Positions 35,234 to 48,509 are shown, counted from the stretch's first letter. The stretch: DNA of 64,000 nucleotides from Nemertoderma westbladi (GCA_032718475.1 JAUCBJ010006812.1:1-64000), one strand, 5' to 3'. Numbers and translations are program-made. Notes: generated from the sequence alone by a model not told the origin.

Positions 35234-37297
35234 CAGCCGGGGTCTCAAAGTGCATCTGTTCTTTGAGATTTTCTCAAAGTTTTTCTAAAAGTGTCTAAAA
35301 GTCATTACATTACTCCCAACGGCCGCTTTGAATTCTTGTAGACACTTTTAGTTGGGAATCTCAAAGTGATTTCCTGCTTTTAGGCACTTTGAATTCTTTG
35401 AATTCTTTGAGAAATGTCACTTTTAGGTAGTTTGCGGCACTTTTAATTCTTTGAGAAAATAAACTCCGAGGTAATCCTGATTGACAGCTCGTGGTAGTTA
35501 ACTGAGAGGCAGAGGCATTCCCGGGGAACAATATTATGCGGGCAACAAAGTGATCTTGTGTGTTGGCCAGTTGTTGCATAGAAGCTATATTCCCATTAAT
35601 TTATCAAATTGAGGTTCCTGAGGTCATTACAGGATGGGTTTTCGGTCGCAAGTACAAATTGAATTTACGGCACCTTAAAGTCTTTCTAAAAAACATTCAT
35701 TCAAATAATATATGAAACATAATTTGTGAAACAAGATTAATGCTTGACAAGATTGATTATTTTAATAACATAATACAATATCAGATTAACAATTAATATA
35801 AGAGAAACTTCTCTGTAGTTTCTCTGTGTATATGCAGTTTCATTATAATGACCTAAAGAAGCCCTGTTGGGAGAAAGCTTGTAATAACATTTGTTATTCA
35901 TTTCATTAGTCACCTCAGGTCAACCCGTACTACCTTAACTGTTTAATTAATATGATAACTATGTTGACGAGAGCGCGAGAATTCCTTCTTAAAAACTAAG
36001 AAAGGCTTTCGACTTTCAAGTACGATAGAACAACGGCTACAATCTTGAGTTGTTTTATCTTAATAGATATATTAAAATATCCCCTGCCGCTGGCGTTTAT
36101 ATTTGAGCATATTTTAAATGTTTGCCTCATATTCAATTGATGTGTACCGCCTTCTGGCAAAGCGGCACCCAGTTTAAACTATCAATCACAGCTAGTGAGT
36201 AACGACCCACGGTCGGCGACCTTCAAACAAACAGGTGCAGAGTCGGAAAGAACTGTCACATGCTTTGCTTGGCTTGTGGTACCATTTGATTACATAATAG
36301 ATTTTGGCAGACTCGGCGGTCGCTCTGACCATATGCATTGCGCACCAACAATGCCTAAAACATCTATGGGAACAGCCAATTAGTGCGCTTGAATCATTTA
36401 TCTTTATTCCTGCCTCTATCATTATTCTTTACTTTGTATAACACAATTTACAGTGCGGCAAAGTATGGCTGGTTGACCATTGAAATGCATTGGTAAAGGT
36501 ATTCGGCGTTCACGTGGGCTAAACAAATACGTCTAAACAGTACAGTTTTAGCACTATACATTAATATAGATAGGGCAACAGACAAACTGTCTATGACACA
36601 AATACCAACACATTCCGATAGCCCGCAATTACGGCGTCTCTAAAGAGCCCAAATATAAATTAATAAAATCCTCTATGAAACAATAAAAATTCCTACAAAA
36701 AATACTGCTGTATTAAATATTAGTTACTGCAGTAACATATAACAATTACTGCAGTAACAAATATTTATTACTGCAGTAATAAATATTTATTACTGCAGTA
36801 ATAAATATTTATTATTGCAGTAACAAATATTTATTACTGCAGTAACAAATATTTATTACTGCAATAATCAATATTAATAAATTAATAAATAATTGAATAA
36901 AAATTAATACTGCAGTAATCAATATTAATAAATAATTGAATAAAAATTTCTACTGCAGTAACAAATTATTTGTTACTGCAGAAAAAGACAATTTTTTATT
37001 ACTGCAGTAAGTTTAATTCTTACTTTCAGTAACAAATATTTATTACTGCAGTATTTTTTGGAGGCATCTTTATTGTTTCATAGAGGTTTTTATTACTTAT
37101 ATTTTACCCTATAGTCAAAGTCAATATACACCATACCATAGCCAGCTTCAGGCAGGACTGTATGAAATGACTGACAGTACTACTTTGAAATCTTTGAGGA
37201 CACTTTGTCATTTTCTTGGACCACTTTTAGAAATTTGAGACACTTTTAGTTCTTTGAGAAAATCTCAAAGAACAGATGCACTTTGAGACCCCGACTG
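35234..37297. mobile_element. Tc1/mariner-like non-autonomous element nested in the left arm
   Basis: Ends CAGCCGGGGTCTCAAAG and, inverted, CAGTCGGGGTCTCAAAG flanked by TA. The other arm of the foldback element keeps the uninterrupted site (GTATAGGTTGATTTTGTCC on the complement near 42620), so TA was the target. The inverted arms extend past GTGCATCTGTTCTTTGAGA and contain repeated CTTTGAGAAA / CACTTTTAG words. The short frames inside show no transposase. It carries a further nested element at 36670-37086. Confidence 0.75.
36670..37086. mobile_element. Nested element made of CTGCAGTAA repeats
   Basis: Ends CCTCTATGAAACAATAAA and their complement (TTTATTGTTTCATAGAGG ending at 37086) flank a run of TACTGCAGTAAYAAATATTT units in both orientations. 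It is the third nesting level at this locus. Target duplication not clear. Confidence 0.6.
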
Positions 37298-37379
37298 TAG
37301 GTTGATTTTGTCCAAAATTGTCCTGTAGCAAAATTATTTAAAATAGTTTATAAATGTAAAGGAATACTGAAAAGAATAT

Positions 37380-39475
37380 CGACTTCATAATCATAGCTTT
37401 AATTCCAATTTGTCCCAAATAGGTTATTTATGTCCTATATATGGTGTTTTATGTCCCATACAGGGAGTTTTTATCCCAAATAGCATGTAACATTCTCAAA
37501 ATGATTTTACATAGTTTATAAATATAATGGAAATACTCAAAGAAAAATAGAATCCACTATAATAGTATTAATTTAAATTTGTCCCAAATAGGTTGTTTGT
37601 GTCCCATATAGGGTGTTTGAGTCCCATATAGGGTGTTTGTGTTCCAAATTGCGTGTGACTTTCTCAAAATGATTTTATATGGTTTATAAGTATAATGAAA
37701 TACTCAAAACAAAATAGATTTCACTATCATAGCTTTAATTTAAATTTGTCCCAAATATGTTGTTTATGTCCCATATAGGGTGTTTGTGTCCCATAAAGGG
37801 TGTTTGTGTCCCAAATTGCGTGTGACTTTCTCAAAAGGATTTTACATAGTTTATAAATATAATGGAATGCTCAAAAGAAAATATAATTCACTATCATAGC
37901 TTTAATTGAAATTTGTCCCAAATAGGTTGTTTTTGTCCCATATAGGGTGTTTGTGTCCCATATAGGGTGTTTGTGTCCCAAATTGCGTGTGACTTTCTCA
38001 AAATGATTTTACATAGTTTATAAATATAATGGAAATACTCAAAGAAAAATAGAATCCACTATAATAGTATTAATTTAAATTTGTCCCAAATAGGTTGTTT
38101 GTGTCCCATATAGGGTGTTTGTGTCCCGTATAGGGTGTGAAGTGCTTATAATGATTTCAAATAGTTTCGAAATGTAATGGAATACTCAAAAGAAAATAGA
38201 ATTCGCTATCATAGCTTTAATTTAAATTCGTCCCAAATATGTTGTTTATTTCCCATATAGGGTGTTTGTGTCCCAAATTGCGTGTGACTTTCTCAAAATG
38301 ATTTTACATAGTTTATAAATAAAATGGACATACTCAAAGGAAAATAGAATCCACTATCATAGTTTTAATTTAAATTTCTCCCAAATAGGTTGTTTGTGTC
38401 CCATATAGGGTGTTTGTGTCCTGTATAGGGTGTGAAGTGCTTATAATGATTTCAAATAGTTTCGAAATGTAATGGAATACTCAAAAGAATATAGAATTCA
38501 CTATCATAGCTTTCATTTAAATTTGTCCCAAATAGGATCTTTGTGTCCCATATAGGGTGTTTGTGTCCCATATAGGGTGTTTATGTCCCAAATAGCGTGT
38601 GACTTTCTCAAAATGATTTTAAATAGTTTCTAAATCTCATTGAATACTCAAAAGAATATAGAATTCACTACCATAGCTTTAATTTAAATTTGTCAAAAAT
38701 AGGTTGTTTTTGTCCCATATAGGGTGTTTGAGTCCCGTATAGGGTGAGAATTGCTTATAATGATTTCAAATATTTTCTAAATGATAATGGAATACTCAAA
38801 AGAATGAATGACATATAGAATTCACTATCATACATAGCTTTAATTTAAATTTGTCCCAAATAGGTTGTTTATGTCCCAATTAGGGTGTTTGTGTCCCATA
38901 TAGGGTGTTTGTGTCCCAAATAGCGTGTGACTTTCTCAAAAGGATTTTACATAGTTTATAAATATAATGGAATGCTCAAAAGAAAATATAATTCACTATC
39001 ATAGCTTTAATTGAAATTTGTCCCAAATAGGTTGTTTTTGTCCCATATAGGGTGTTTGTGTCCCATATAGGGTGTTTGTGTCCCGTATAGGGTGTGAAGT
39101 GCTTATAATGATTTCAAATAGTTTCGAAATTTAATGGAATACTCAAAAGAAAATAGAATTCGCTATCATAGCTTTAATTTAAATTTGTCCCAAATATGTT
39201 GTTTATGTCCCATATAGGGTGTTTGTGTCGCATATAGGGTGTTTGTGTCCCAAATTGCGTGTGACTTTCTCAAAATGATTTTACATAGTTTATAAATAAA
39301 ATGGACATACTCAAAGGAAAATAGAATCCACTATCATAGTTTTTATTTAAATTTGTCCCAAATAGGTTGTTTGTGTCCCATATAGGGTGTTTGTGTCCTG
39401 TATAGGGTGTGAAGTGCTTATAATGATTTCAAATAGTTTCGAAATGTAATGGAATACTCAAAAGAATATTCCAGG
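37380..39475 (+). repeat. Left tandem array of the foldback element
   Basis: About 12-13 units of ~150-170 bp. Each has TTTGTCCCAAATAGGTTGTT, one to three copies of a 20-bp TGTCCCATATAGGGTGTTTG subrepeat, a TGACTTTCTCAAAATGATTT or GAAGTGCTTATAATGATTTC segment, AATACTCAAAAGAA and CACTATCATAGCTTTAATTT. Copy-number changes of the 20-bp subrepeat explain the length variation. Confidence 0.9.
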
Positions 39476-39759
39476 TACTAAATAGTACTACGTTAGAATG
39501 AATACTGTAAATGAACTGAAATGAATGCAATTTTCGCCCACAAATAATTATCCCTGGGCCCTATGATCCCTACGAAGTTCTTAGACTGACCAATATGTAT
39601 ACTAACAATCCGAAATTTTGGTTTTCTTAAAAAGTCTCAAAGCAAAATGCTACTAAATATAAAATAAGGAAAAACTCAAAAAAATTAACACGGGAAGGAA
39701 GCAGCGGTACATTCAGTTGGAATAGATTGGAATTGGTAGAAGAAAGGAAAAAATATTAT

Positions 39760-42630
39760 TTTTATTATTCCATTACATTTAGAAACTATTTGAAATTATT
39801 ATAAGCAATTCACACCCTATACGGGAGTCAAACACCCTATATGGGACAAAAACAACCTATTTGGGACAAATTGAAATTAAAGCTATGGTAGTGAATTCTA
39901 TATTCTTTTGAGTATTCCATGAGATTTAGAAACCATTTAAAATCATTATAAGCAATTTACACCCTATATGGGACTCAAACACCCTATATGGGACAAAAAC
40001 AACCTATTTGGGACAAATTGAAATTAAAGCTATGGTAGTGAATTCTATATTCTTTTGAGTATTCCATGAGGTTTAGAAACTATTTAAAATCATTTTGAGA
40101 AAGTCACACGCTATTTGGGACACAAACACCCTATATGGGACAAAAACAACCTATTTGGGACAAATTGAAATTAAAGCTATGGTAGTGAATTCTAAAGTCT
40201 TTTGAGTATTCCATTACATTTTGAAACTATTTGAAATGATTATAAGCACTTCATACCCTATATGGGACACAAACACCCTATACGGGACACAAACACCCTA
40301 TATGGGACACAAACAACCTATTTGGGACAAATTTAAATTAAAGTTACGATAGTGGATTCTATTTTCTTTTTAGTATTTCCATGATATTTATAAACTATGT
40401 AAAATCATTTTGAGGAAGTCACACGCTATTTGACACAAAAAAACACCCTATATGGGACGAAAACAACCTATTTGGGACAAATTGAAATTAAAGCTATGGT
40501 AGTGAATTCTATATTCTTTTGAGTATTCCATTACATTTCGAAACTATTTGAAATCATTATAAGCACTTCACACCCTATACGGGACACAAACACCCTATAC
40601 GGGACACGAACACCCTATATGGGACACAAACAACCTATTTGGGACAAATTTAAATTAAAGTTATGATAGTGGATTCTATTTTCTTTTGAGTATTTCCATT
40701 ATATTTATAAACTATGTAAAATCATTTTGAGGAAGTCACACGCTATTTGGCACATAAACACCCGATATGGGATGAAAACAACCTATTTGGGACAAATTGA
40801 AATTAAAGCTATGGTTGTGAATTTTATATTCTTTTGAGTATTCCATTACATTTAGAAACTATTTAAAATCATTATAAGCAATTCACACCCTATACGGGAG
40901 TCAAACACCCTATGGGACAAAAACAACCTATTTGGGACAAATTGAAATTAAAGCTATGGTAGTGAATTCTATATTCTTTTGAGTATTCCATGAGATTTAG
41001 AAACTATTTAAAATCATTATAAGCACTTCACACCCTATACGGGACACAAAAACCCTATTTGGGACACAAAAACCCTATTTGGGACACAAGCAACCTATTT
41101 GGGACAAATTTAAATTAAAGCAATGATAGTGAATTATATTTTATTTTGAGTATTCCATTATATTTATAAACTATGTAAAATCATTTTGAGAAAGTCACAC
41201 GCTATTTGGCACACAAACACCCTATATGGGACAAAAACAACCTATTTGGGACAAATTTAAATTAAAGCTATGATAGTGAATTCTATATTCTTTTGAGTAT
41301 TCCATGAGATTTAGAAACTATTTAAAATCATTTTAAGAAAGTCACACGCTATTTGGGACACAAACACCCTATATGGGACACAAACAACCTATTTGGGACA
41401 GATTTAAATGAAAGCTATGATAGTGAATTCTATATTATTTTGAGTATTCCATTACATTTCGAAACTATTTGAAATCATTATAAGCACTTCACACCCTATA
41501 CGGGACACAAACACCCTATTTGGGACACAAGCAACCTATTTGGGACAAATTTAAATTAAAGCTATGATAGTGAATTATATTTTATTTTGAGTATTCCATT
41601 ATATTTATAAACTATGTAAAATCATTTTGAGAAAGTCATACGCTATTTGGCACACAAACCCCCTAAATGGGACAAAAACAACCTATTTGGGACAAATTTA
41701 AATTAAAGCTATGATAGTGAATTATATTTTCTTTTGAGTATTCCATAATATTTATAAACTATGTAAAATCATTTTGAGAAAATGACACGCAATTTGGGAC
41801 ACAAATTCCCTATATGGGACACAAACACCCTATATGGGACATAAACAACCTAGTTGGGACAAATTTAAATTAAAGCTATGATAGTGAATTCTATAGTCTT
41901 TTGAGTATTCCATTACATTTCGAAACTATTTGAAATGATTATAAGCACTTCATACCCTATATGGGACACAAACACCCTATACGGGACACAAACACCCTAT
42001 ATGGGACACAAACAACCTATTTGGGACAAATTTAAATTAAAGTTATGATAGTGGATTCTATTTTCTTTTGAATATTCCATTATATTTATAAACTATGTAA
42101 AATCATTTTGAGAAAGTCATACGCTATTTGGCACACTAACACCCTATATGGGACAAAAACAACCTATTTGGGACAAATTTAAATTAAAGCTATGATAGTG
42201 AATTCTATTTTCTTTTGAGTATTCCATTATATTTATAAACTATGTAAAATCATTTTGATTGAGAAAGTGACACACAATTTGGGGATACAAACACCCTATA
42301 TGGGACACAAACACCCTATATGGGACATAAACAACCTATTTGGGACAGATTTAAATTAAAGCTATGATAGTGAATTCTATTTTCTTTTGAGTATTTCCAT
42401 TATATTTATAAACTATGTAAAATCATTTTGAGAATGTTACATGCTATTTGGGACAAAAACTCCATGTATGGGACATAAACACCCTATATGGGACATACAC
42501 AACCTATTTGGGACAAATTGGAATTAAAGCTATGATTATGAAGTCGAGTTTTCGGTATTCCTTTACATTTATAAACTATTTTAAATAATTTTGATAAAGC
42601 TACAGGCTATTTTGGACAAAATCAACCTAT
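39760..42630 (-). repeat. Right tandem array of the foldback element (inverted)
   Basis: About 17 units of the same family in the opposite orientation (AACCTATTTGGGACAAATTT, ACACCCTATATGGGACACAA). It is longer than the left array, so the arms have changed independently since they formed. Confidence 0.9.
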
Positions 42631-43372
42631 ACGTGACACTAACAACCTATTTGAGTCAAATTTTAGACTTATGAAGGACTATTTGGGATGAGTTGAGTCT
42701 GGGGGAGGAGGTTGCGATATCACTAATTTGATTTTCATTTAATTATTATTATACGAATGTATTTAGATTTATTATAAGTGAATAAATTGCACCACATGAA
42801 TAAATTGCACAATGAATAAGTTGCACAACATGAATAAATTGCACAATATGAATAAATTGCACAACATGAAATGAAATAACGTGACTATGATGACCCTATA
42901 GCCTATAATGCATCACAGTCTTACAAGCCATTTGCAAGGCACCCACAGTATATCTTTAACCATAACTTGGGAACATGTATTCCAAATGCCCTTATTTAGA
43001 ATGGGAATTTCCACTGTACATATACCTCAACCAGCTCTTGTCCCAAATACGTTGCTTGGTCCAGTATAGGTTGTTATAATGAGCCCCGGATTCGTAGCTG
43101 ACACTTTGGATTATATATCAGTGCGAGTATCAGTTTCCATTAACCTTTACATTATATAGCCAATAAGGGAGATGCCTAACTGTAGGAATGTTGGTATTGG
43201 TCCGATGACGAGGAGTTGGCTCATATGATGATTTGATTGGATGCCCCTATATTGGACAGGTTGGAAATCATTAGGCAACGTATTTGGGACAGGTAGGACT
43301 AATAGAAAGCCCCATAGAAGTGAAGGGAAACACCCTATTCTGGACAATGATGTAGATACTATTGGATGAATG

Positions 43373-43785
43373 ACTGCCGTTTCTGGTCAAAGGGCTGAAA
43401 TGCCTTGTTTACGCAGGTTCCGGTTCGAAAAAGTCGAAATGGGTGCCCTACTGCCCTACGTCAGTACGTCATGTCCTACTGTCCTAATCAATCACAAATC
43501 AGATAGGCCTAGTGCAGTAGGCAGTAGGGTCGGGCTAATGCAGTAATGTCAGATTGCCGAAATACAACCTCAATAAAAAACGGAGATACGGATAGGCCTA
43601 TAATCTTGTCTGCTTGTGAACTGTACAGGTAGGCCCTAACCTTCAACCTTGAGCGATCATGGGCATGAAGTATTGAAGATCGAACGTTTCATTACAGCAT
43701 TACACTGCATTAGATCAGATACAGGTACTAACAACGGCAACGAACCGAGAAAACTTCACGTCTGGATAAACTGAATTATCTGATC
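43373..43785. other. KXD1 upstream region
   Basis: Contains the expected 5' UTR/promoter for KXD1, but no distinct TATA or other core motif that I can defend. The foldback element ends 421 bp before the KXD1 ATG. Confidence 0.4.
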
Positions 43786-46700
43786 ATGGCTGCGGCTTCC
43801 GATACCGAGGTGAATTTACCATCGTCATCCGCGACAACAACAACGGATGCGTGTGTTGGAACTGAACGGGATCCCGGGGCTGCTGATGTGTTGCTCAATG
43901 AGTTACTTAACTTAATGAACCGGGATGATGTTATGGCGATTATAGCTGCACAACATTCAACGTAAGTTTGCAAATCTTTTTTTCTGTTCTTTCATCATTC
44001 ATTCATCTGTACTTTATGAACCCCATTTATATAATCTCGAATACAGTAGGCCTATAACGTTTCCAATGGTTTAATAAACCAAGGTAAGGTAAATTATATT
44101 TTTCAACTTGTGCTTTCCATGGCCATTTTCTGAAATTGCGCAGATAGGATTATTAGTGTACTATGCATGCATATCTGTCTGTAAGGTTCAAAATACATTC
44201 GGCCAACGTAAGTTGCCACCGGGCGCCGCTTTGTCTTGTCAAAAATATCACTGCAACCTGTGCTATTAGCTCTGGTTTATTTTTTTGGTTAGAATAACGT
44301 GCCACTGTAACCTGCTCCTTTCCCTTAATCTACCTTTTCGAACCTTGGTCCCATTTGGACCTTCATCTCGGAACCCTCGAGCATAATTCGTTACTATGCG
44401 TCCGATAGTCAGTAATATCGGTGTAGTACTGGTCGTGGTCCGGTAGTATGTATTCTTATCAAGCTTAATATATGAAAGAGAGAGCGTGCCTGTCAGATAA
44501 TAAAGGAGTAATTGTATTTTCCAATTTCGTTAGATTGGAACAGCTGGAACGCAGCAACGCTACTCTAACTCAGTGCATGCGGCTGAGCGCCACGCAATAC
44601 AACAAACGCGTTTCTGAGATGACGTCACACGTTGCCATGCTCAAGGATATGAAAAAAACGTTGGATAATGTATTCAGACGAATCAATCAACTTAAGAAAG
44701 ATGTTGCTGTACAGTTCCCTACTCAGTGGCGAACTGGTGAGTTATTGTGTGATCTGGCAGGGAGGCGGGTGATTGACACGCATTTAAAACATAAACCTAT
44801 CCCGCCATTATTGGAAAGTGTTTATTTATATAAATATATCAACTATCAAGTATAAACCTCATTTATTGGAATTTAACTATATATAACTTCCAACCTCTAG
44901 TAAGGGTAAGGCGATGTATTGGCTTCTATTGAGGTTTCCACGATTTAGCATGTTTTAGTACACAGGTTATGGGGTGACGTAGCCTGGACTACTGTTGAGA
45001 ACTGAATCAATTTTGACTAATTTCAGTTACAGTTTCAGTATTACAAAATGTAACATTTCAGTTACAGTATTTATCCTGATAAAATTTATTTTAGATTCAA
45101 TATTATATTATCCCACATAGTAAGCTTTCATTGAAATAATGTCAGTCTCATCGGGCGGGGTGCAATTGGGCCTTTGCCCAATGAGTCACTTGCCCAACTT
45201 CATTACGAAACTGCCTCTTTATAGAGATTTATTATAGGAAGTTGTTGTAGGAAATATGGGTAATTATTGTTATGGTGATATATAACCATATGCTGGCGAT
45301 CTTCGTTCACTACTTAATTTGCCAAATAAATCACAGTTGGGCTAAGTGGACAATGGGTCTTTGGGCCACTTGACTAATATGGTGGCCCATTACTATCAAG
45401 ATCCAAAACTATAATAATAAACAAAAATAAAAAATACATTGTTTTAAAAATAGGGTTTAAAAAAACACTTGGGTTGTTTTAAACACATGTTTCGAAACAC
45501 TGTTTTTTTTGTTTTTTTACGGATAAAAAACAGTGTTTTTTTAAACAAAGACTGCATAAACAATATGAGCTATAAATGCATGGTATACCTATAATTCACA
45601 CCACTACTCCCATATACTGCATATTTAGTAATACAATGATATGGCACCTATGTACTTACACGATAGAGTAATTTCTAGAACCGATAAGTATAATTTCTTA
45701 GGGCACGTCATTCATGAAAGTAGAGATGATGATTACGATATCAAGAATGTAACTAGAGGCTTATATGCACGTGCAAATACATTATGTAGGAAATTTGGTA
45801 ACTGTACGAACTCCGTGAAACTTACACTTTTTAGGTCATATATCACTCCACTATATTGTAATGCTTTATGGTCGTCTTTGAATTATTCTGAGTTTGTGTA
45901 TAATCGACTGAAGGTTGCTTATAATTCGGCTGCACGTATATTTTTCAAGTTACCTTTCCGTGCTAGTATGTCTTTATTTTTTGGTACCAATAATTTACCT
46001 TGCTTCATTCATATTCGATATTGTTCCATACAAAGTTTATACAATAGGGTAAACAAGACTAATAACAATATTGTATTAATGGTTAATATGTGCACATTGC
46101 GTAGTTCCAGAATATGGCTGAATCGATTTGGGGTAGGAGATTAATTAATTAAATACATTTATATTACATCTACATCTACATTGTGCTACTTAATTTACGT
46201 GGGTATGTATTATGGTTTGATTCTATTTATGAACCGGATTAAATAAATATAATAATAATAAAAACAGTAATAGGCCGAAGCTTTCAGTTGAGCGGGTGAA
46301 CTGAACAGCCGCCAGCTCTTCATGCACTCCAAGGCACGGAACCAACAGGCTCTTCGCTCATCGTGTAAACCAGTTGATGTTGATTTCATTCAGTCGCTGC
46401 CTGGAGTCAACTGCAGCTGCTAAGGCGAGGGAAAGTGAGGCTGTGGCCTACTGCGGCACTGCGGCACTGCTTCTGAGTGGCTTCCTGAACAGTCCGAGTA
46501 CTGTGTTAAGATTGACGAGGATGGGAATGACAGTGACTGGACTGATTGTGGCTATGTTTTTGTGCAGTTTGATATTACTGTCAGTACGGTAGTGTGAGTG
46601 TTGCTGTTGCTGTTGGTGTCGGGGTAGGTCATTGTACAATAAATTGTAAAATAAAATATTAAATATCATAATATAAATATTAAATATTGTATAACATTTA

Positions 46701-48509
46701 TTTAATAGGCTTACTGTAGGCCTTAAAAATACGAGATACTAATATTGAAGCAACAGCTTAAAAAAAACATAAAAAATATAAATCGTATCATTACAATTCG
46801 TATAGTTTATTCAATAATTGTTGCGCCGTTTGGGCCAAAATTTTGTTGGTTTAATGAAACAGAATGTATTGGTTATTTTATTTTGTTTTATGTTGTTTGT
46901 TTATTTTATTTTAATTTAATTTTGTTTTCGCCTTTTGGGCCAAAATTAAGATAAGAAGAAGTAAATTTTAAATATACCGGCATCGGTTACTCTGTCTGAC
47001 CTGACAGTTTATCGGCAATTCATTTCACTTTACTGGTCTATCTGTCTAGGTCAACGCCTAGTACTGTTGTAGGCTTTATAGTCCACTACTATATCTGTGA
47101 AAAATATACGGAATTTCCAAATATTAATTAACTTTAACTAGCTTCATCAAATTAACTTTCCTTTTCTTAGTAAACAAAATGATTTAAAGAGAAGGCGTTC
47201 AGTATCTTATGTTAATTCTTATATAAATTAAATACAAATATATTATAATAATTAGAAGTAATATTGGAAATACGAATAATCGTTTTAAATTAGTATCAAT
47301 TAAAATTAGTTATTTATTTAGCTTTCAGTATAATTATTTATTGGGTTACTATTTTATTCTAACTAGCATACAATAGAATCAAACATCTTCACACTGGCGG
47401 GGGTCATTGTATGAAAATAGTGAAGGAATTCCTTCATTGTTTTCTCTAAATTTAATTAAAAGAAAGAGCTTTTTAACTTTTCTTTTATATAGTTTTTTAA
47501 TTAATATTTCTTAATTACAGCTGTTGAAGTTTGTGATGTAGATGACCGTCCAGATGTGGTGGAAGAGTTTGCCCCGCCCACGATTTCGTCAACAACTACC
47601 GACACGTTTTCTAGTGGCATTGAAAGCAATTCGTCGTCTACCGCTAGTCGGCCTCCGCTGGTCGCAGATAAAACATCGGCCGATTCTGGAATATCAGATA
47701 CAACGAAAGGATCACTTAATATACTGTGTGGGACATCCAATGTAATGGGTGGGAACTCTATTACAACCGCGCATTCACACGGGACATCCCTTTCACCAGA
47801 TGGGACATCCCATTCACCAGATGGGACATCCCATTCACCTGATGGGACATCCCATTCACCAGATGGGACATCGCATTCACCAGATGGGACATCCCATTCA
47901 CCAGAGGGGACATCCCATTCCCCAGAGGAGACATCCCATTCACCAGATGGGACATCCCATTCACCTGATGGGACATCCCATTCACCAGATGGGACATCCC
48001 ATTCACCAGATGGGACATCCCATTCACCAGATGGGTCATCACATTCACCAGAAGGGACATCCAATTCACCAGATGGGACATCCCATTCACCAGATGGGAC
48101 ATCCCATTCACCTGATGGGACATCCCATTCACCAGATGGGACATCCCATTCACCAGATGGGACATCCCATTCACCAGATGGGTCATCACATTCACCAGAA
48201 GGGACATCCAATTCACCAGATGGGACATCCCATTCACCAGATAGGACATCCCATTCACCAGATGGGACATCCCATTCACCAGATGGGACATCCTATTCAC
48301 CAGATGGGACATCCCATTCACCAGATGGGACATCCCATTCACCAGATGGGACATCGCATTCACCAGATGGGACATCCCATTCACCAGAGGGGATATTCCA
48401 TTCACCACAGGAGACATCCCTTTCACCAGATGGGACATCCCATTCACCTGATGGGACATCCCATTCACCAGATGGGACATCCCATTCACCAGATGGGACA
48501 TCCCATTAA
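43786..48509 (+). CDS. KXD1: KxDL motif-containing protein 1 (BORC subunit), three exons
   Basis: Exons 43786-43961, 44534-44736 and 47521-48509 give 455 residues; phases 2 and 1 match at both introns (donors GTAAGT and GTGAGT, acceptors TTCGTTAG and TTAATTACAG). KXD1 is a subunit of BORC, which recruits Arl8 for lysosome movement, and has been linked to BLOC-1. Residues ~38-57 (LLNLMNRDDVMAIIAAQ) and 60-122 (LEQLERSNATL...MKKTLDNVFRRINQLKKDV) match the helical KXD1 core as I recall it from human. The family KxDL motif reads K99-K-T-L here, with Thr for Asp. The human protein is 176 residues; this one is extended by ~35 copies of a seven-residue TSHSPDG repeat (~210-455) from the 21-bp minisatellite, in which the stop codon also lies. 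A Ser/Thr-rich linker (TISSTTTDTFSSGIESNSSS) precedes it, as in human. Confidence 0.88.
43962..44533 (+). other. KXD1 intron 1
   Basis: GT-AG intron. Contains a degenerate copy of the GACGAAGGTCCGA-type motif near 44335-44375. Nothing else recognised. Confidence 0.8.
44737..47520 (+). other. KXD1 intron 2
   Basis: GT-AG intron of 2784 bp holding a non-LTR retrotransposon remnant (45632-46262) and an AT-rich palindrome AAACACTG...CAGTGTTT near 45475-45545. Otherwise AT-rich without recognised content. Confidence 0.8.
45632..46262 (+). mobile_element. 5'-truncated non-LTR retrotransposon, RT C-terminal remnant
   Basis: The open frame 45641-46144 encodes 167 residues matching the C-terminal region of LINE reverse transcriptases: YNFLGHVIHESRDDDYDI, LYARANTLCRKFGNCT, VKLTLFRSYITPLYC and LKVAYNSAARIFFKLP. 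It is followed by an AT-rich 3' tail ending in an ATAAT repeat near 46250. The catalytic YxDD region is absent because of 5' truncation. It is inserted in sense orientation in KXD1 intron 2. Confidence 0.85.

Larger units (their letters stand above)
34504..43364. mobile_element. Giant 8.9-kb foldback-type element
   Basis: The interval is a large inverted repeat. The left end GAGTAGTGTCTACATCATTG and the inverted right end CAATAGTATCTACATCATTG agree, and the next ~230 bp and more are near identical in inverted orientation (34504-35230 with 42640-43364). Flanking GATGAATG at 34496-34503 and 43365-43372 is a perfect 8-bp direct repeat adjacent to both ends, as expected for one insertion event. 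The inner arms are arrays of ~150-170-bp units, pointing inward from each side and meeting near 39480-39760. I see no transposase. The left arm has a 2.06-kb Tc1-like insertion. The 8-bp duplication would fit hAT, P-like or similar transposases; the family is unknown. Confidence 0.8.

Noticed and set aside
36660-37060. Regular spacing of CTGCAGTAA resembling a CRISPR array
   Set aside because: The repeats are palindromic AT-rich words without unique spacers, in animal DNA, inside a transposon.
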